Source of the DNA: DATLZB01 sp035574175
Lineage (GTDB): Bacteria; Pseudomonadota; Alphaproteobacteria; Rhizobiales; Hyphomicrobiaceae
DNA: 64,000 bases
Direction: 5' to 3'
Assembly: GCA_035574175.1 (NCBI GenBank)
Contig: DATLZB010000109.1
Coordinates: 7,087-71,086 of the forward strand
Position numbers and translations under genes: made by a program. The notes beneath the pieces were generated by a model. The model ran no database searches, was not told the DNA's origin, and was given only the letters and a program-made list of their open reading frames with translations. Shown here one piece after another: positions 41,617 through 50,441 of the stretch (position 1 is its first letter; every line of letters begins with the position of its first letter).

Positions 41617-43293
41617 TCACATGCCCGAGTAGTTAGGACCGCCGCCGCCCTCCGGGCAAACCCAGGTGATGTTCTGACTGGGGTCCTTGATGTCGCACGT
41701 CTTGCAGTGCACGCAGTTCTGCGCGTTGATCTGAAAGCGCGGGCCGCCCTCTTCCTCGACCACCTCGTACACCCCGGCCGGGCAATAGCGCACGGCGGGC
41801 TCGGCATAGCGGGGCAGGTTGACGTCGATGGGGATCGAAGGGTCGGCGAGCCGCAAGTGGACCGGCTGGTCCTCCTCGTGGTTGGTGCCGGAGAAGGCCA
41901 CGCTGGTCAGCCGGTCGAAGGTGAGCACACCGTCGGGCTTGGGATAGCTGATCGGCCGCGCCTGACGGGCGAGCTTGAGGGCTTCGTGGTCGGCTTTGCC
42001 GTGTCTCAAGGTGAAGCCCAGCCCGACCCCCGGAATGATGGTGTTGAGCCACATGTCGAGGCCGCCGAAGACGACGCCGGCCAGCGTTCCCAGACGTGAC
42101 CACAGAGGCTTTACGTTGCGCACGGGCTTGAGGTCGCGCGCGATGGGGCCGTTGCGCACCGCCTCCACGTAGGCCGCGAGCCGGTCGTGAGCGCGGCCGG
42201 CGCGGAGTGCCGCATAAGCTGCCTCGGCGGCGTGGATACCGGACAGGATGGCGTTGTGGCTGCCCTTGATGCGCGGAACGTTCATGAAGCCCGCTGCGCA
42301 GCCGATGAGCGCGCCGCCGGGGAATACGAGCTCCGGGATCGACTGCCAGCCGCCCTCGGTGAGAGCGCGCGCGCCATAGGCGATGCGCCGACCGCCGGCG
42401 AAGGTGTCGCGGATGGCAGGGTGTGTCTTGAAGCGCTGGAACTCCTCGAACGGCGCAAGGTAGGGGTTGGTGTAGTTCAAGTGCACGACGAAGCCGACCG
42501 ACACCAGGTTCTTCCCGTAGTGGTACATGAACGAGCCGCCGCCCGTGGCGTTGTCGAGCGGCCAGCCGAAGGTGTGCTGGACGAGCCCGGGCCGGTGGCG
42601 ATCGGGCGCTACCTCCCACAGCTCCTTGAGGCCGATGCCGAACTTCTGCGGCTCACGGCCCTTGTCCAGCCCGAGGCGCTGGATGAGCCCCTTGGCCAGC
42701 GAGCCGCGCGCGCCTTCCGCGATCAGCGTGTATTTGGCGCGCAACTCGATGCCGCGCTGGAAGGTATCCTTCGGCCGGCCGTCCCGGCCGATGCCCTTGT
42801 CGTCGGTGGCCACCCCGACGACGGCACCGTTCTCGCCGTAGAGAACCTCCACGGCGGCAAAGCCGGGGTAGATGTCGACGCCCAGGGCGGCCGCCTGCTC
42901 ACCAAGCCAGCGCACGATGTCGCCGAGGCTTGCGATCCAATTGCCGCGGTTGCTCATAAGGGGCGGCATCAGAAAATTCGGGAGCCTCATGTCGCCGGCG
43001 GGCCCAAGCACCAGGAAGCGGTCCTCGGTGACAGGCGTCTCGATCGGGGCCCGCCTGGCACGCCAGTCGGGGATCAGGCGATCGAGGCCGATGGGATCGA
43101 TCACCGCTCCCGACAAAATATGAGCGCCGACCTCGGAGCCCTTCTCCAGCACGGCGACGGACAGATCGCGGCCCTGCCCGGCCGCCAGCTGCTTCAGGCG
43201 GATGGCCGCCGCGAGACCGGAGGGCCCGGCCCCGACGATCACCACGTCACACTCCATCACTTCCCGTGGAGGTAGTCGGCCATCGTCAACCAT
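41617..43293 (-). CDS. Electron transfer flavoprotein-ubiquinone oxidoreductase
   Basis: A 558-residue ETF-QO, which moves electrons from ETF (fed by acyl-CoA and other dehydrogenases) to ubiquinone at the inner membrane. It has the FAD loop 'VVIVGAGPSGLAAAIRL', 'GSEVGAHILSGAVIDP', 'EGARGSLAKGL', and a membrane-dipping 'IIPGVGLGFTL' region. The 4Fe-4S cysteines are near the C-terminus in 'RYCPAGVYE', 'NCVHCKTCDIKDP' and 'WVCPEGGGGPNYSGM'. It is divergent from the uracil-DNA glycosylase gene. All key elements are intact. Confidence 0.96.
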   Translation of the reverse strand: MVDDGRLPPREVMECDVVIVGAGPSGLAAAIRLKQLAAGQGRDLSVAVLEKGSEVGAHILSGAVIDPIGLDRLIPDWRARRAPIETPVTEDRFLVLGPAGDMRLPNFLMPPLMSNRGNWIASLGDIVRWLGEQAAALGVDIYPGFAAVEVLYGENGAVVGVATDDKGIGRDGRPKDTFQRGIELRAKYTLIAEGARGSLAKGLIQRLGLDKGREPQKFGIGLKELWEVAPDRHRPGLVQHTFGWPLDNATGGGSFMYHYGKNLVSVGFVVHLNYTNPYLAPFEEFQRFKTHPAIRDTFAGGRRIAYGARALTEGGWQSIPELVFPGGALIGCAAGFMNVPRIKGSHNAILSGIHAAEAAYAALRAGRAHDRLAAYVEAVRNGPIARDLKPVRNVKPLWSRLGTLAGVVFGGLDMWLNTIIPGVGLGFTLRHGKADHEALKLARQARPISYPKPDGVLTFDRLTSVAFSGTNHEEDQPVHLRLADPSIPIDVNLPRYAEPAVRYCPAGVYEVVEEEGGPRFQINAQNCVHCKTCDIKDPSQNITWVCPEGGGGPNYSGM

Positions 43294-43431
43294 CGGCCCT
43301 CTCGCGGCACTTCATCGCTGAGGCGATTACCAGCCCGAGTTCGTCTTAAGGGTCAAGCGGCAGTGGAAGGCCCCTGTGCGCGAGCGACGCCGAGACTGGA
43401 AATTGAGCGCAACGCCGTTACAATGCGCGGC

Positions 43432-44271
43432 ATGAGTGAGACACCCGGTCAGGCCAACCTCGTCGGCCTGCTCGATTGGTACCGCAGCGTCGGCGTCGAT
43501 GAGGCGGTCGGGGAGGCGGCGACGGACTGGCTGGCGCGCGGCGAGCGAGCGCCGGGGGCCGATTTCTCATTCCGGTATAGGCCCCAGCAGGTGCCGACGG
43601 GCGATGTGGCGAAAGCCGAGCCGGGTCTGCCAAGACCCGTGCGCCGGTTTCCTACCGCCTCGCCCGATGCGGCACTGTCGCAGGCACGCCTCGCCGCCCG
43701 GTCGGCCGAGAGCCTTGAGGCGCTCGGCGCAGCGCTCGCGCGCTACGAGGGCTGCGCGCTCAAGGCGACGGCAAAAAACCTCTGCTTCTTCCGCGGTGCG
43801 CAGAAAGCGCGGCTGATGCTTATCGGGGAGGCGCCGGGTCGGGAGGAGGACCTCGAGGGCCGGCCTTTCGTCGGCCGGGCCGGGCAGCTCCTCGACAAGA
43901 TGCTGGCCGCGATCGGGCTCGGCGAGACCGACGTGCACATCACCAACATCGTGTATTGGCGCCCGCCCGGCAACCGCACGCCGACGCCGCAGGAGGCACT
44001 GGTGTGCCGTCCGTTTCTGGAGCGCCAGATCGAGCTGGTCGGACCAGAGTTCATCGTGCTGCTCGGCGGCGCCGCAGCCAAGCACGTGCTCGAGGTCACC
44101 GACGGCATCATGCGGCTCAGGGGGCGCTGGCGTCAGGTCGAGATCGGGTCGCGGAGCGTCAAGGCCATTGCCACCCTGCATCCTGCCTACCTGCTTCGCA
44201 CACCGGCCCACAAGCGGCTCGCCTGGCGCGACCTGCTTTCGGTGCGCGAGGCGCTCGACGCGGAGCTGTGA
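43432..44271 (+). CDS. Uracil-DNA glycosylase, family 4 type
   Basis: A 279-residue UDG-superfamily protein, removing uracil from DNA. Motif A is 'LIGEAPGREEDLEGRPFVGRAG' and the later motif 'LHPAYLLR'; 'NIVYWRPPGNRTPTPQE' is typical of family 4. Cysteines occur in 'YEGCALKATAKNLCF' and 'ALVCRPFLE', fewer than the classical four-ligand Fe-S set, so cluster binding is uncertain. The N-terminal 100 residues precede the catalytic fold and are variable in relatives. Start is ATG 43432 or the ATG three codons upstream. Confidence 0.88.
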   Translation: MSETPGQANLVGLLDWYRSVGVDEAVGEAATDWLARGERAPGADFSFRYRPQQVPTGDVAKAEPGLPRPVRRFPTASPDAALSQARLAARSAESLEALGAALARYEGCALKATAKNLCFFRGAQKARLMLIGEAPGREEDLEGRPFVGRAGQLLDKMLAAIGLGETDVHITNIVYWRPPGNRTPTPQEALVCRPFLERQIELVGPEFIVLLGGAAAKHVLEVTDGIMRLRGRWRQVEIGSRSVKAIATLHPAYLLRTPAHKRLAWRDLLSVREALDAEL

Positions 44272-44360
44272 ATTGCGGAACTCGCGCCCCATTCACAGTG
44301 TTTCATCCGCGCCGGGACTTGCTAGGATCGATGTCCGGCGCAGCGGTGGAGACAGGCAAT

Positions 44361-44858
44361 ATGCGAGGATGGCGCGCGTGGCAGGCGTTGGCGGGGCTGT
44401 TGCCGCTGGCGGCGTCGGCGGCATTGGCGCAGGCGCCGGTTCAACAGGATGCCCTGCGCCAGCGGGTGGACGAACTGGTGCAATGGATCGCGACCCGTTC
44501 GAGCTATCCGTCGACGGTTCAGCGCCACCCCGAGTTTGTGTTCCTGTCGCCGGAGATCATCCGGCACGGCTTCTCCAATATCTCCCTCGGCTACAACGTC
44601 AGCACCAGTTCGGTGCGGGCGGCGCAGACTAAGGGCACGATCTATCTGCCCGATACTTTCACCCTCGGGCGGGACGACTACATGCTGCTGCACGAACTCG
44701 TGCATCACCTGCAGGACGAGAGCGGCCGCAGCTTCGAATGCCTCGCCATGCGTGAGCGGGAGGCCTACGAGCTGCAGACCGCATTTGTAAAGGAGACGGG
44801 CTCGGGCCTCGTCCCGAACGACATGTTCATGCTCCTGCTGCGCTGCGATATCCGCTAG
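44361..44858 (+). CDS. Secreted protein with HExxH metallopeptidase-like motif
   Basis: A 165-residue protein with a signal peptide (residues 1-23, ending 'AALAQA'). It contains 'LLHELVHHLQDE', a zinc-binding HExxH motif with His111, Glu112 and His115, and 'EREAYELQ' about 20 residues later, where Glu134 could be the third ligand as in gluzincin-type peptidases. This suggests a small periplasmic metallopeptidase, although activity is unproved and the family is uncharacterised to my knowledge. ATG 44361 is chosen because it starts the signal peptide; an in-frame ATG at 44331 is possible. Confidence 0.75.
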   Translation: MRGWRAWQALAGLLPLAASAALAQAPVQQDALRQRVDELVQWIATRSSYPSTVQRHPEFVFLSPEIIRHGFSNISLGYNVSTSSVRAAQTKGTIYLPDTFTLGRDDYMLLHELVHHLQDESGRSFECLAMREREAYELQTAFVKETGSGLVPNDMFMLLLRCDIR

Positions 44859-44968
44859 GAGGACCCGGACCCGCGACGGCTGCCGGGCCATGCGCACTTA
44901 TCGAAAGGCGGACTTCCAAGGTGGGCCTGTTCCCGGATCCGGACCGATCGTGTTGTCTCGCCCGAACT

Positions 44969-45487
44969 CTAGCTGCGGTAGTAGCGCCACATCCGCTCGA
45001 TGTTGCGGTGAATATCGCCCGGATCGCGGTCGAGCGGGTCCAGCCTCACAACCACAACGTTGTCGCGGGTCATCGACCACGGCAGTCGCATGGCGCGACG
45101 CCAGAGGGGGACGTTGCGCCAGTCGGAGACCAGGGCGCTGGATAGGGGCTGATTGAGCGCGATGATGAGCTCATGGACGGTCGAGGCGCGGGTGGCGATG
45201 GTGGCGAGCTCGATGGATTTGACGGCCCGCCAACGGACCAACCCGAACGCCTCAATGAAAATGCCGTACTGGTTGGCGCCGAGCCGCGGGCGCTGAGTGT
45301 CGAGCAGCGGCAGATTGAAGTAGGCGACGCCCGCGGCGGCCACACCCAGGGCGAACATGAGGGTGCTGCCGCTGGCAATGGATCCGCCAATCAATAGCGC
45401 CGCTACGAACCCAACCACGTAGACCGGAAACTGGGTCTCGCCCCGGCCGTAGGTCACTGTGTAGCCGACGAACTCGCTCTCATCCAA
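44969..45487 (-). CDS. Membrane-associated hypothetical protein
   Basis: A 172-residue protein with two adjacent hydrophobic segments (about residues 20-62) followed by a soluble beta-rich domain: 'LGANQYGIFIEAFGLVRWRAVKSIELATI' and later 'NVVVVRLDPLD'. The layout of two membrane helices plus a PH-like domain occurs in several bacterial protein families, but I cannot place it. It ends with arginine- and tryptophan-rich residues. It stands alone, convergent with the HExxH gene. Confidence 0.68.
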   Translation of the reverse strand: MDESEFVGYTVTYGRGETQFPVYVVGFVAALLIGGSIASGSTLMFALGVAAAGVAYFNLPLLDTQRPRLGANQYGIFIEAFGLVRWRAVKSIELATIATRASTVHELIIALNQPLSSALVSDWRNVPLWRRAMRLPWSMTRDNVVVVRLDPLDRDPGDIHRNIERMWRYYRS

Positions 45488-45688
45488 AGGGCGCAGGCCA
45501 TCCGGCAGTGGAACTCAGGGTGGAAAGGTTGTCATGCGCGGGCCGGCACAACAAGGGCAAACTGGCGTGCGCAAAAATCTTCGCCGACTGGCTGCCGGCC
45601 GGCGAGCGAGGATCGGGTGCATGGTGGCGAGGGCTGCGCTAACGTGCGACCAAGTGTTTCGGCGAAGCAAACCCGAAAGGAGAGCCCC

Positions 45689-46105
45689 ATGCGCAGCATA
45701 GCAGGCGGCATCGTGACTACCGCCCTCGTCGGCTTGACCGCAGCGGCGGCGCAGACGGCGGAGGATGCGTTCGGCGTGTGGGAGCATCCGGAGAACAAGA
45801 GCCACGTCGAGATCTACAAGTGCGGCGATGGCCTGTGCGCCAGGATCGTCAAGGTGGTCGACGGTCAGAAGACCGACGACAAAAATCCGAACGAGGCGCT
45901 GAGAAAGCGACCGATCATCGGCCTCGTGATCATGAGCGGAGCCAAGAAGACGGGGCCCGGCCAGTGGCAGGGCAGCCTCTACAACCGGGCCGACGGCGCC
46001 ACCTACACCGGCACGCTCACCGTCAAGAGCAAGGATGCGCTCGACCTCCAAGGCTGCACCGCGGTCGTGTTCTGCAAGACGGTGACGTGGAAACGGGTGA
46101 AGTGA
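45689..46105 (+). CDS. DUF2147 domain-containing exported protein
   Basis: A 138-residue protein with a signal peptide ending near 'AAAQTA' and a compact domain matching DUF2147: 'FGVWEHPENKSHVEIYKCGDGLCARIV', 'GLVIMSGAKK', 'GSLYNRADGATYTGTLTVKSKDALDLQGC' and a final 'FCKTVTWKRVK'. Two cysteine pairs likely form disulfides in the periplasm. The family resembles lipocalin-like barrels but has no assigned role. ATG 45689 follows AAAGGAGAG by a few bases. Confidence 0.88.
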   Translation: MRSIAGGIVTTALVGLTAAAAQTAEDAFGVWEHPENKSHVEIYKCGDGLCARIVKVVDGQKTDDKNPNEALRKRPIIGLVIMSGAKKTGPGQWQGSLYNRADGATYTGTLTVKSKDALDLQGCTAVVFCKTVTWKRVK

Positions 46106-46218
46106 GCGGTCTTTGTGCACTGCGGGCGCTTGAAGGCGCTGCCGTCCTCGCACGAGCAGCAAAGCGCGAGCTGATCGAAATCAATCGGGCAACGCGGCAA
46201 CGATCTTAAACGTGGCAC

Positions 46219-47490
46219 ATGGACCCCTCGACTCAGGCTGCGGCCGGCAGGCAAGGGTTCGGACCGCGACCGGCTCGGGTCGGGCTCGCCCGCACGCTCA
46301 CCCTTACCTACGCCGTTCTCTACGGAGTCGGCGTGACGGTCGGCGCCGGCATCTACGTGCTGATCGGGGCTGCCGCGGCGCGGGCCGGCTATACGGCGCC
46401 GCTCGCATTCATCGTCGCCGCCGCATTGATGATGATCACCGGCGCGTCGTTCGCGGAACTTGCGAGCCGCATGCCAGTGGCAGCCGGCGAAGCGGCCTAC
46501 GTGCGGGCTGGGTTCCGCTCGCCGGCGCTGGCGCTCGGCGTCGGGCTGTTGGTGGCGGCCATTGCCATCGTCTCCGCGGCGGCGATCAGCGTGGGCAGCG
46601 CCGGATACATCGGCGTGTTCATGGCCCTTCCAAGCCAAGTCATCGTCGCCGCGGTCGTGCTGACCATGGGTGCCGTCGCGGCCCTGGGGGTCAAGCAGTC
46701 GGTGGGGTTCGCCGGCGCCATGACGCTGATCGAGATCGGCGGGCTGCTGCTGATCGTCGCTGCAGGGGTCGGCGCCGGGCCCGAGCTGGTCACTCGTCTG
46801 CCCGAAGTCGTCCCCACCGATTTCGACCCGGCGACCTGGACCGGGCTGCTCTCGGCGACGCTGCTTGCCGTGTTCGCTTTCATCGGGTTCGAGGCGCTGG
46901 CCAATGTGGCGGAGGAGATCGAGGAGCCACAGCGCACCCTGCCGCGGGCCATCTTCGCCACACTGGCGTTGACGACCCTGCTCTACGTGCTGGTGGTATG
47001 GGTCGCGCTGGTGGCGGTCGGCTCCGACGAGCTCGCCCAGTCGTCGGCACCGCTCGCCGTCGTCTTCGAGCGCCTGACGGGCGCCTCGCCCAGGTTCATG
47101 AGCCTCATCGCCATCGTCGCCACCGTCAACGGCGTCATCGTGCAGATCATCATGGCCTCGCGCGTGCTGTACGGACTGGCCGAACAGGGTAGCCTTCCTC
47201 CCGTGTTGGGGGAGGTCCATGCGGCGACCCGTGCCCCGCTCAACGCCACGCTGCTCGCGGTTGCCGCCGTGCTCGCGCTTGCGCTCTTCCTTCCCCTCGA
47301 GCGGCTGGCGGACATCACCGCCCGTCTGACACTCTTGCTGTTTGCCATCGTCAATGGCGCATTGATCGCGCTGAAGAGGCGCGAGGCGGCGCCGCCAAAG
47401 GGAATCCTCGTGGTGCCGGGCTGGGTGCCGTGGGCCGGCCTGGCGAGCACGCTGGCGCTGCTCGCCGGCGAGATCGTGACCTGGGGGTGA
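46219..47490 (+). CDS. APC superfamily amino acid permease
   Basis: A 423-residue inner membrane transporter with about 12 hydrophobic segments. The first helix contains 'YGVGVTVGAGIYVLIG', the conserved GxG(I/V)-type substrate loop, and helix six 'FAFIGFEALANVAEEIEEPQRTLPRAI', the second signature of amino acid/polyamine/cation permeases. The exact substrate is not determined. The stop lies 11 bp from the end of a convergent gene. Confidence 0.9.
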   Translation: MDPSTQAAAGRQGFGPRPARVGLARTLTLTYAVLYGVGVTVGAGIYVLIGAAAARAGYTAPLAFIVAAALMMITGASFAELASRMPVAAGEAAYVRAGFRSPALALGVGLLVAAIAIVSAAAISVGSAGYIGVFMALPSQVIVAAVVLTMGAVAALGVKQSVGFAGAMTLIEIGGLLLIVAAGVGAGPELVTRLPEVVPTDFDPATWTGLLSATLLAVFAFIGFEALANVAEEIEEPQRTLPRAIFATLALTTLLYVLVVWVALVAVGSDELAQSSAPLAVVFERLTGASPRFMSLIAIVATVNGVIVQIIMASRVLYGLAEQGSLPPVLGEVHAATRAPLNATLLAVAAVLALALFLPLERLADITARLTLLLFAIVNGALIALKRREAAPPKGILVVPGWVPWAGLASTLALLAGEIVTWG

Positions 47491-47501
47491 GGCCGAGATG
47501 C

Positions 47502-47906
47502 CTAGTCGGTCTCGACGACGGAGACGACCTGAAACGTGCGCAGCACGCCGTCCTGCTCCCTGATCGACACGTACTCGCCGGGCTTCAGCGTGTGCCGGTC
47601 GAAACGGTAGCCGGTCTCGTCGTGCGCCGGATCCCCATGAATGTCATAATGAAATGCCCAGCCGCCATCCGGCTTGTGCACGATGTGGCCGACCTCGTCC
47701 GCCTGGCCCGCCCAGAACCGGCGCACCCGGCAACGATCGCGGAGCAGCTTCCAGGCGGCGGGCACGATATGGCCCTTCTCGTCGATGGGCGCGATAAAGT
47801 CGTAGCCGCGATCGCGGCTGCCCTGCGGGAAATCGTGGTCGCGCGCCAGCTCGAGACGCACACGGCGCAACAGACTGCGCGCCTTCTTCTCGGTCATCGT
47901 CGCCAT
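47502..47906 (-). CDS. Conserved hypothetical protein
   Basis: A 134-residue soluble protein without a domain I recognise with certainty. It opens 'MTEKKARSLLRRVRLELARD' and continues with beta-rich segments 'YDFIAPIDEKGHIVPAAWKL', 'GGWAFHYDIHGDP', 'GYRFDRHTLKPGEYVSIRE' and 'RTFQVVSV'. The single copy lies directly after a universal stress protein gene on the same strand (17 bp), so it may respond to the same signal. ATG 47906 has GAGG upstream. Confidence 0.7.
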   Translation of the reverse strand: MATMTEKKARSLLRRVRLELARDHDFPQGSRDRGYDFIAPIDEKGHIVPAAWKLLRDRCRVRRFWAGQADEVGHIVHKPDGGWAFHYDIHGDPAHDETGYRFDRHTLKPGEYVSIREQDGVLRTFQVVSVVETD

Positions 47907-47923
47907 GGGTCCGCCTCGCGCCG

Positions 47924-48763
47924 TCAATGGGAGAACATGATCGGTATGGTCATGTCCTTGAGCATGTGGCGCGTCACACCGCCGAGCGCGAACTCGCGCA
48001 GTCTGGAATGGCCATAACAACCCATAACAATGAGGTCGGCGCCGCGCTCCACGGCTCGTGCCTGAAGGTCGGCACCCACCGACCAGCCGCTCACCGGCAC
48101 GCTCGTAACCTCGACGTTGATGCCGTGCCTGGCAAGCGCTGCGCCAACCTCGGTGTCGGGTAGCGCGCCCTCGCTCTCCGGTTCACGCTCGAGGACGGTC
48201 AGCACGTAAACCTTGTCGGCCGATTTGAGCAGCGGCAGCGCATCGAAGACGGCGCGGGCTGCCTCGCGCCTGCCGTTCCAGGCAACGCAAACGGTCCTCG
48301 GCGGCACCACCGCCCTGGCGCTGTTCGGCACGACGTAGACGGGGCGGCCGCTGTCGATGGCGAGCGCTTCGGGGAAGTCCAGGATGTCGGTGAACGTCCA
48401 GTCCGGGTCGGCTTGATTGGCGACGATGACGTCGGCGACGCGGGCATGCTCGAGCACGATCGCCTCGGGGTTCCGTCTCTGCGACGTGACGGAGCGCCAT
48501 TCCATGGAAAGCGACTGGCCGGCCTTGGCCTCTTCGAATGCGGCCCTGACGCGCTCCATGTCTTCTTTCATCGTGTTGCGGATGGCGCTTGCGACGTCGG
48601 CGCCGAACGGCAGCGGAATGGGCGGCGACAGTCGGTAGGCCGGAAAAACGTAAAGGCCAATGAGATGGGCGTCGAATTGGCGCGCAAGCGCAATCCCGGC
48701 ACCCATCAGGGCCGGCGTTCGCTGTGCGTGATTGAGGTGAACGAGAACGGTCTTGTAGGACAT
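47924..48763 (-). CDS. Universal stress protein, two-domain UspA type
   Basis: A 279-residue protein made of two Usp domains. The first begins 'KTVLVHLNHAQRTPALMGAGIALA'; the second begins about residue 157 with 'TVCVAWNGRREAARAVFDALPLL' and carries the ATP-site-like 'DLIVMGCYGHSRLREFALGGVT' (GxxGHSxxREFxxGG). The second half has the nucleotide-binding pattern while the first has lost it. Tandem Usp proteins of this kind are induced by energy or oxidative stress in relatives. The gene is followed closely by the 134-residue hypothetical gene. Confidence 0.9.
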   Translation of the reverse strand: MSYKTVLVHLNHAQRTPALMGAGIALARQFDAHLIGLYVFPAYRLSPPIPLPFGADVASAIRNTMKEDMERVRAAFEEAKAGQSLSMEWRSVTSQRRNPEAIVLEHARVADVIVANQADPDWTFTDILDFPEALAIDSGRPVYVVPNSARAVVPPRTVCVAWNGRREAARAVFDALPLLKSADKVYVLTVLEREPESEGALPDTEVGAALARHGINVEVTSVPVSGWSVGADLQARAVERGADLIVMGCYGHSRLREFALGGVTRHMLKDMTIPIMFSH

Positions 48764-48854
48764 TGGAAAGGCCTCGCTGGCGAACTGTTCGCGTCCATTC
48801 AGTGGTCGATTCCGGTGTAGGGGCTTTGACCGCGATCAACCAGCAAAAAACCGC

Positions 48855-50075
48855 TCACGAGCGTTCAGCCGAGGCCACGCGCGGAAGCGCCAGCACATCG
48901 CCGCGCCAGCCGTAGAGCCAGTCGTAACGGCGCATAAGGATCGCGCCCGGCACGGCAGCGAGGGCGAGATCACGCAGCAGCCCGGCAACCCCTGTGAGCT
49001 GGTAAATACTGCCGCTCGAGCGGGAGGCCGCTTGGACACGGCAGACACGCCGGTATCGGGCGGCCTCATACGCTCTCAGGGCGCGAGCGGGATCCTGCGG
49101 GACTGCGGCGAGCGCCTCGGCGAGCGTCGCCGCATCCTCGAGCGCCATCGCTCCGCCCTGAGCGAGAAACGGCAGCATCGGGTGGGCGGCATCGCCGGTC
49201 AGTCCGACCCGCCCCATCGACCAGCCCGGAAGCGGCGGCGCATCGAAGAGAGACCATGCGTGCCAGTCGGTGCCGCGCTCGAGAAACCACAACAGCTCGG
49301 GCGCATAGCCGACAAGCCGCGCAAGGACCGCCTCGCAGGGCACCGGTTGGCCCCAGCCCTGGTGGCGGGGCTCATCCTCATCGGCAATCACCACGCAGGC
49401 GATCGCCCGTCCCGCCCGTATCGGATAGTGCACGACGTGAGCGGTCGGGCCGAGCCAAACGCCGGTCTTGGGCTCGGCGAAGCGGCCGCTTGCCGCTTCG
49501 GATCGGATGACCGTCCGTACGGCCTTGCGACCGGCAAAGCGGGGTGCGTGACCGGGGAACAATCGCTCCCTGACCGCCGACCACAGTCCATCGGCGCCGA
49601 TGAGCGCGCTTCCCTCGCTGTCGGCGCCGCCCGCCGCTGCGACGCGAACCTTGCCCGCGACCGTGCTCAACTCACTGACCTCGAAGCCGGTGACTAGCTC
49701 GATGGAAGCTGTCTCACGCACGGCGGAGAGGAGGGCGGCGTGGAGGTCGGCGCGGTGTGCCACCCAATAGGGCGCGCCGAACCGCTGCTCCAAGCCAGGA
49801 CCCAGAGGAAGTTCGGCAAGTTTGCGTCCGCTGCGGGCCTCGAAGGTGGCAATGGCGAGCGGCTTGCCGGCGTGCGGCTCGAGGCGCCGGGCAATGTCGA
49901 GGACCTGCAATACCCGCATGGCGTTGGGGCCGAGCTGGATGCCGGCACCGGCCTCCGCCAGCGTGGTGCGCTTCTCGAGCAGACGGGACGCCATGCCGCG
50001 ACGCGCAAGGGCAAGCGCCAGGGCGAGCCCGGCGATGCCGGCACCGGCGATGAGAATGGGGCGCGTTTGGCTCAC
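48855..50075 (-). CDS. FAD-dependent monooxygenase (salicylate hydroxylase-like)
   Basis: A 406-residue group A flavoprotein hydroxylase-type enzyme, using NAD(P)H and oxygen. The FAD loop is 'ILIAGAGIAGLALALALARRG' in its GxGxxG part, the DG motif 'ALIGADGLWSAVRERLF', and the second FAD motif 'VGLTGDAAHPMLPFLAQGG'. 'GIQLGPNAMRVL' is typical of the salicylate/3-hydroxybenzoate group. The substrate is not defined. It lies 15 bp after the zinc-finger gene on the same strand and is probably co-transcribed with it. Confidence 0.9.
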   Translation of the reverse strand: MSQTRPILIAGAGIAGLALALALARRGMASRLLEKRTTLAEAGAGIQLGPNAMRVLQVLDIARRLEPHAGKPLAIATFEARSGRKLAELPLGPGLEQRFGAPYWVAHRADLHAALLSAVRETASIELVTGFEVSELSTVAGKVRVAAAGGADSEGSALIGADGLWSAVRERLFPGHAPRFAGRKAVRTVIRSEAASGRFAEPKTGVWLGPTAHVVHYPIRAGRAIACVVIADEDEPRHQGWGQPVPCEAVLARLVGYAPELLWFLERGTDWHAWSLFDAPPLPGWSMGRVGLTGDAAHPMLPFLAQGGAMALEDAATLAEALAAVPQDPARALRAYEAARYRRVCRVQAASRSSGSIYQLTGVAGLLRDLALAAVPGAILMRRYDWLYGWRGDVLALPRVASAERS

Positions 50076-50090
50076 GTGGAGCGCGGCGGC

Positions 50091-50345
50091 TCACCCACGC
50101 TCCGAAACCAGGCAATCCTCCGGTTCCGTTTCATGGGGCTTGAGGCGGCTGTCGCAGACGTAAAGGGTCGAGCAGTAGGGACAGAGCACTTGATTGTCGC
50201 TGCCCATGTCGAGATAGACGTGGGGATGATCGAACGGCGGGCGTGCCCCCATGCATTGGAATTCCTTTACGCCGATGAAGATCTTCTCCGCCCCCTTGTC
50301 GTTGGCGAAGTGGGGAACGATGTTGCCGGCCATGCGATCGCTCAC
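50091..50345 (-). CDS. Zinc-finger (zf-CHCC) domain protein
   Basis: An 84-residue protein related to the zinc-binding NDUFS6-type domain. It contains 'EFQCMGARPPFDHPHVYLDM' and 'VLCPYCSTLYVC', giving a Cys, His, Cys, Cys zinc set, and the family tail. In alphaproteobacteria such proteins are associated with respiratory complex I. Two ATG starts (50345 and four codons later) are possible. The FAD monooxygenase gene follows at 15 bp. Confidence 0.9.
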   Translation of the reverse strand: MSDRMAGNIVPHFANDKGAEKIFIGVKEFQCMGARPPFDHPHVYLDMGSDNQVLCPYCSTLYVCDSRLKPHETEPEDCLVSERG

Positions 50346-50441
50346 AGTTGAGACGGTATCCAGGGCCGACCATAGCGGCGGGGCGCCGGTAGTGGTAGGG
50401 GAGCCCGGGTCGCAGCAGGATCAGAGGAGGCCGGCCGGGCC

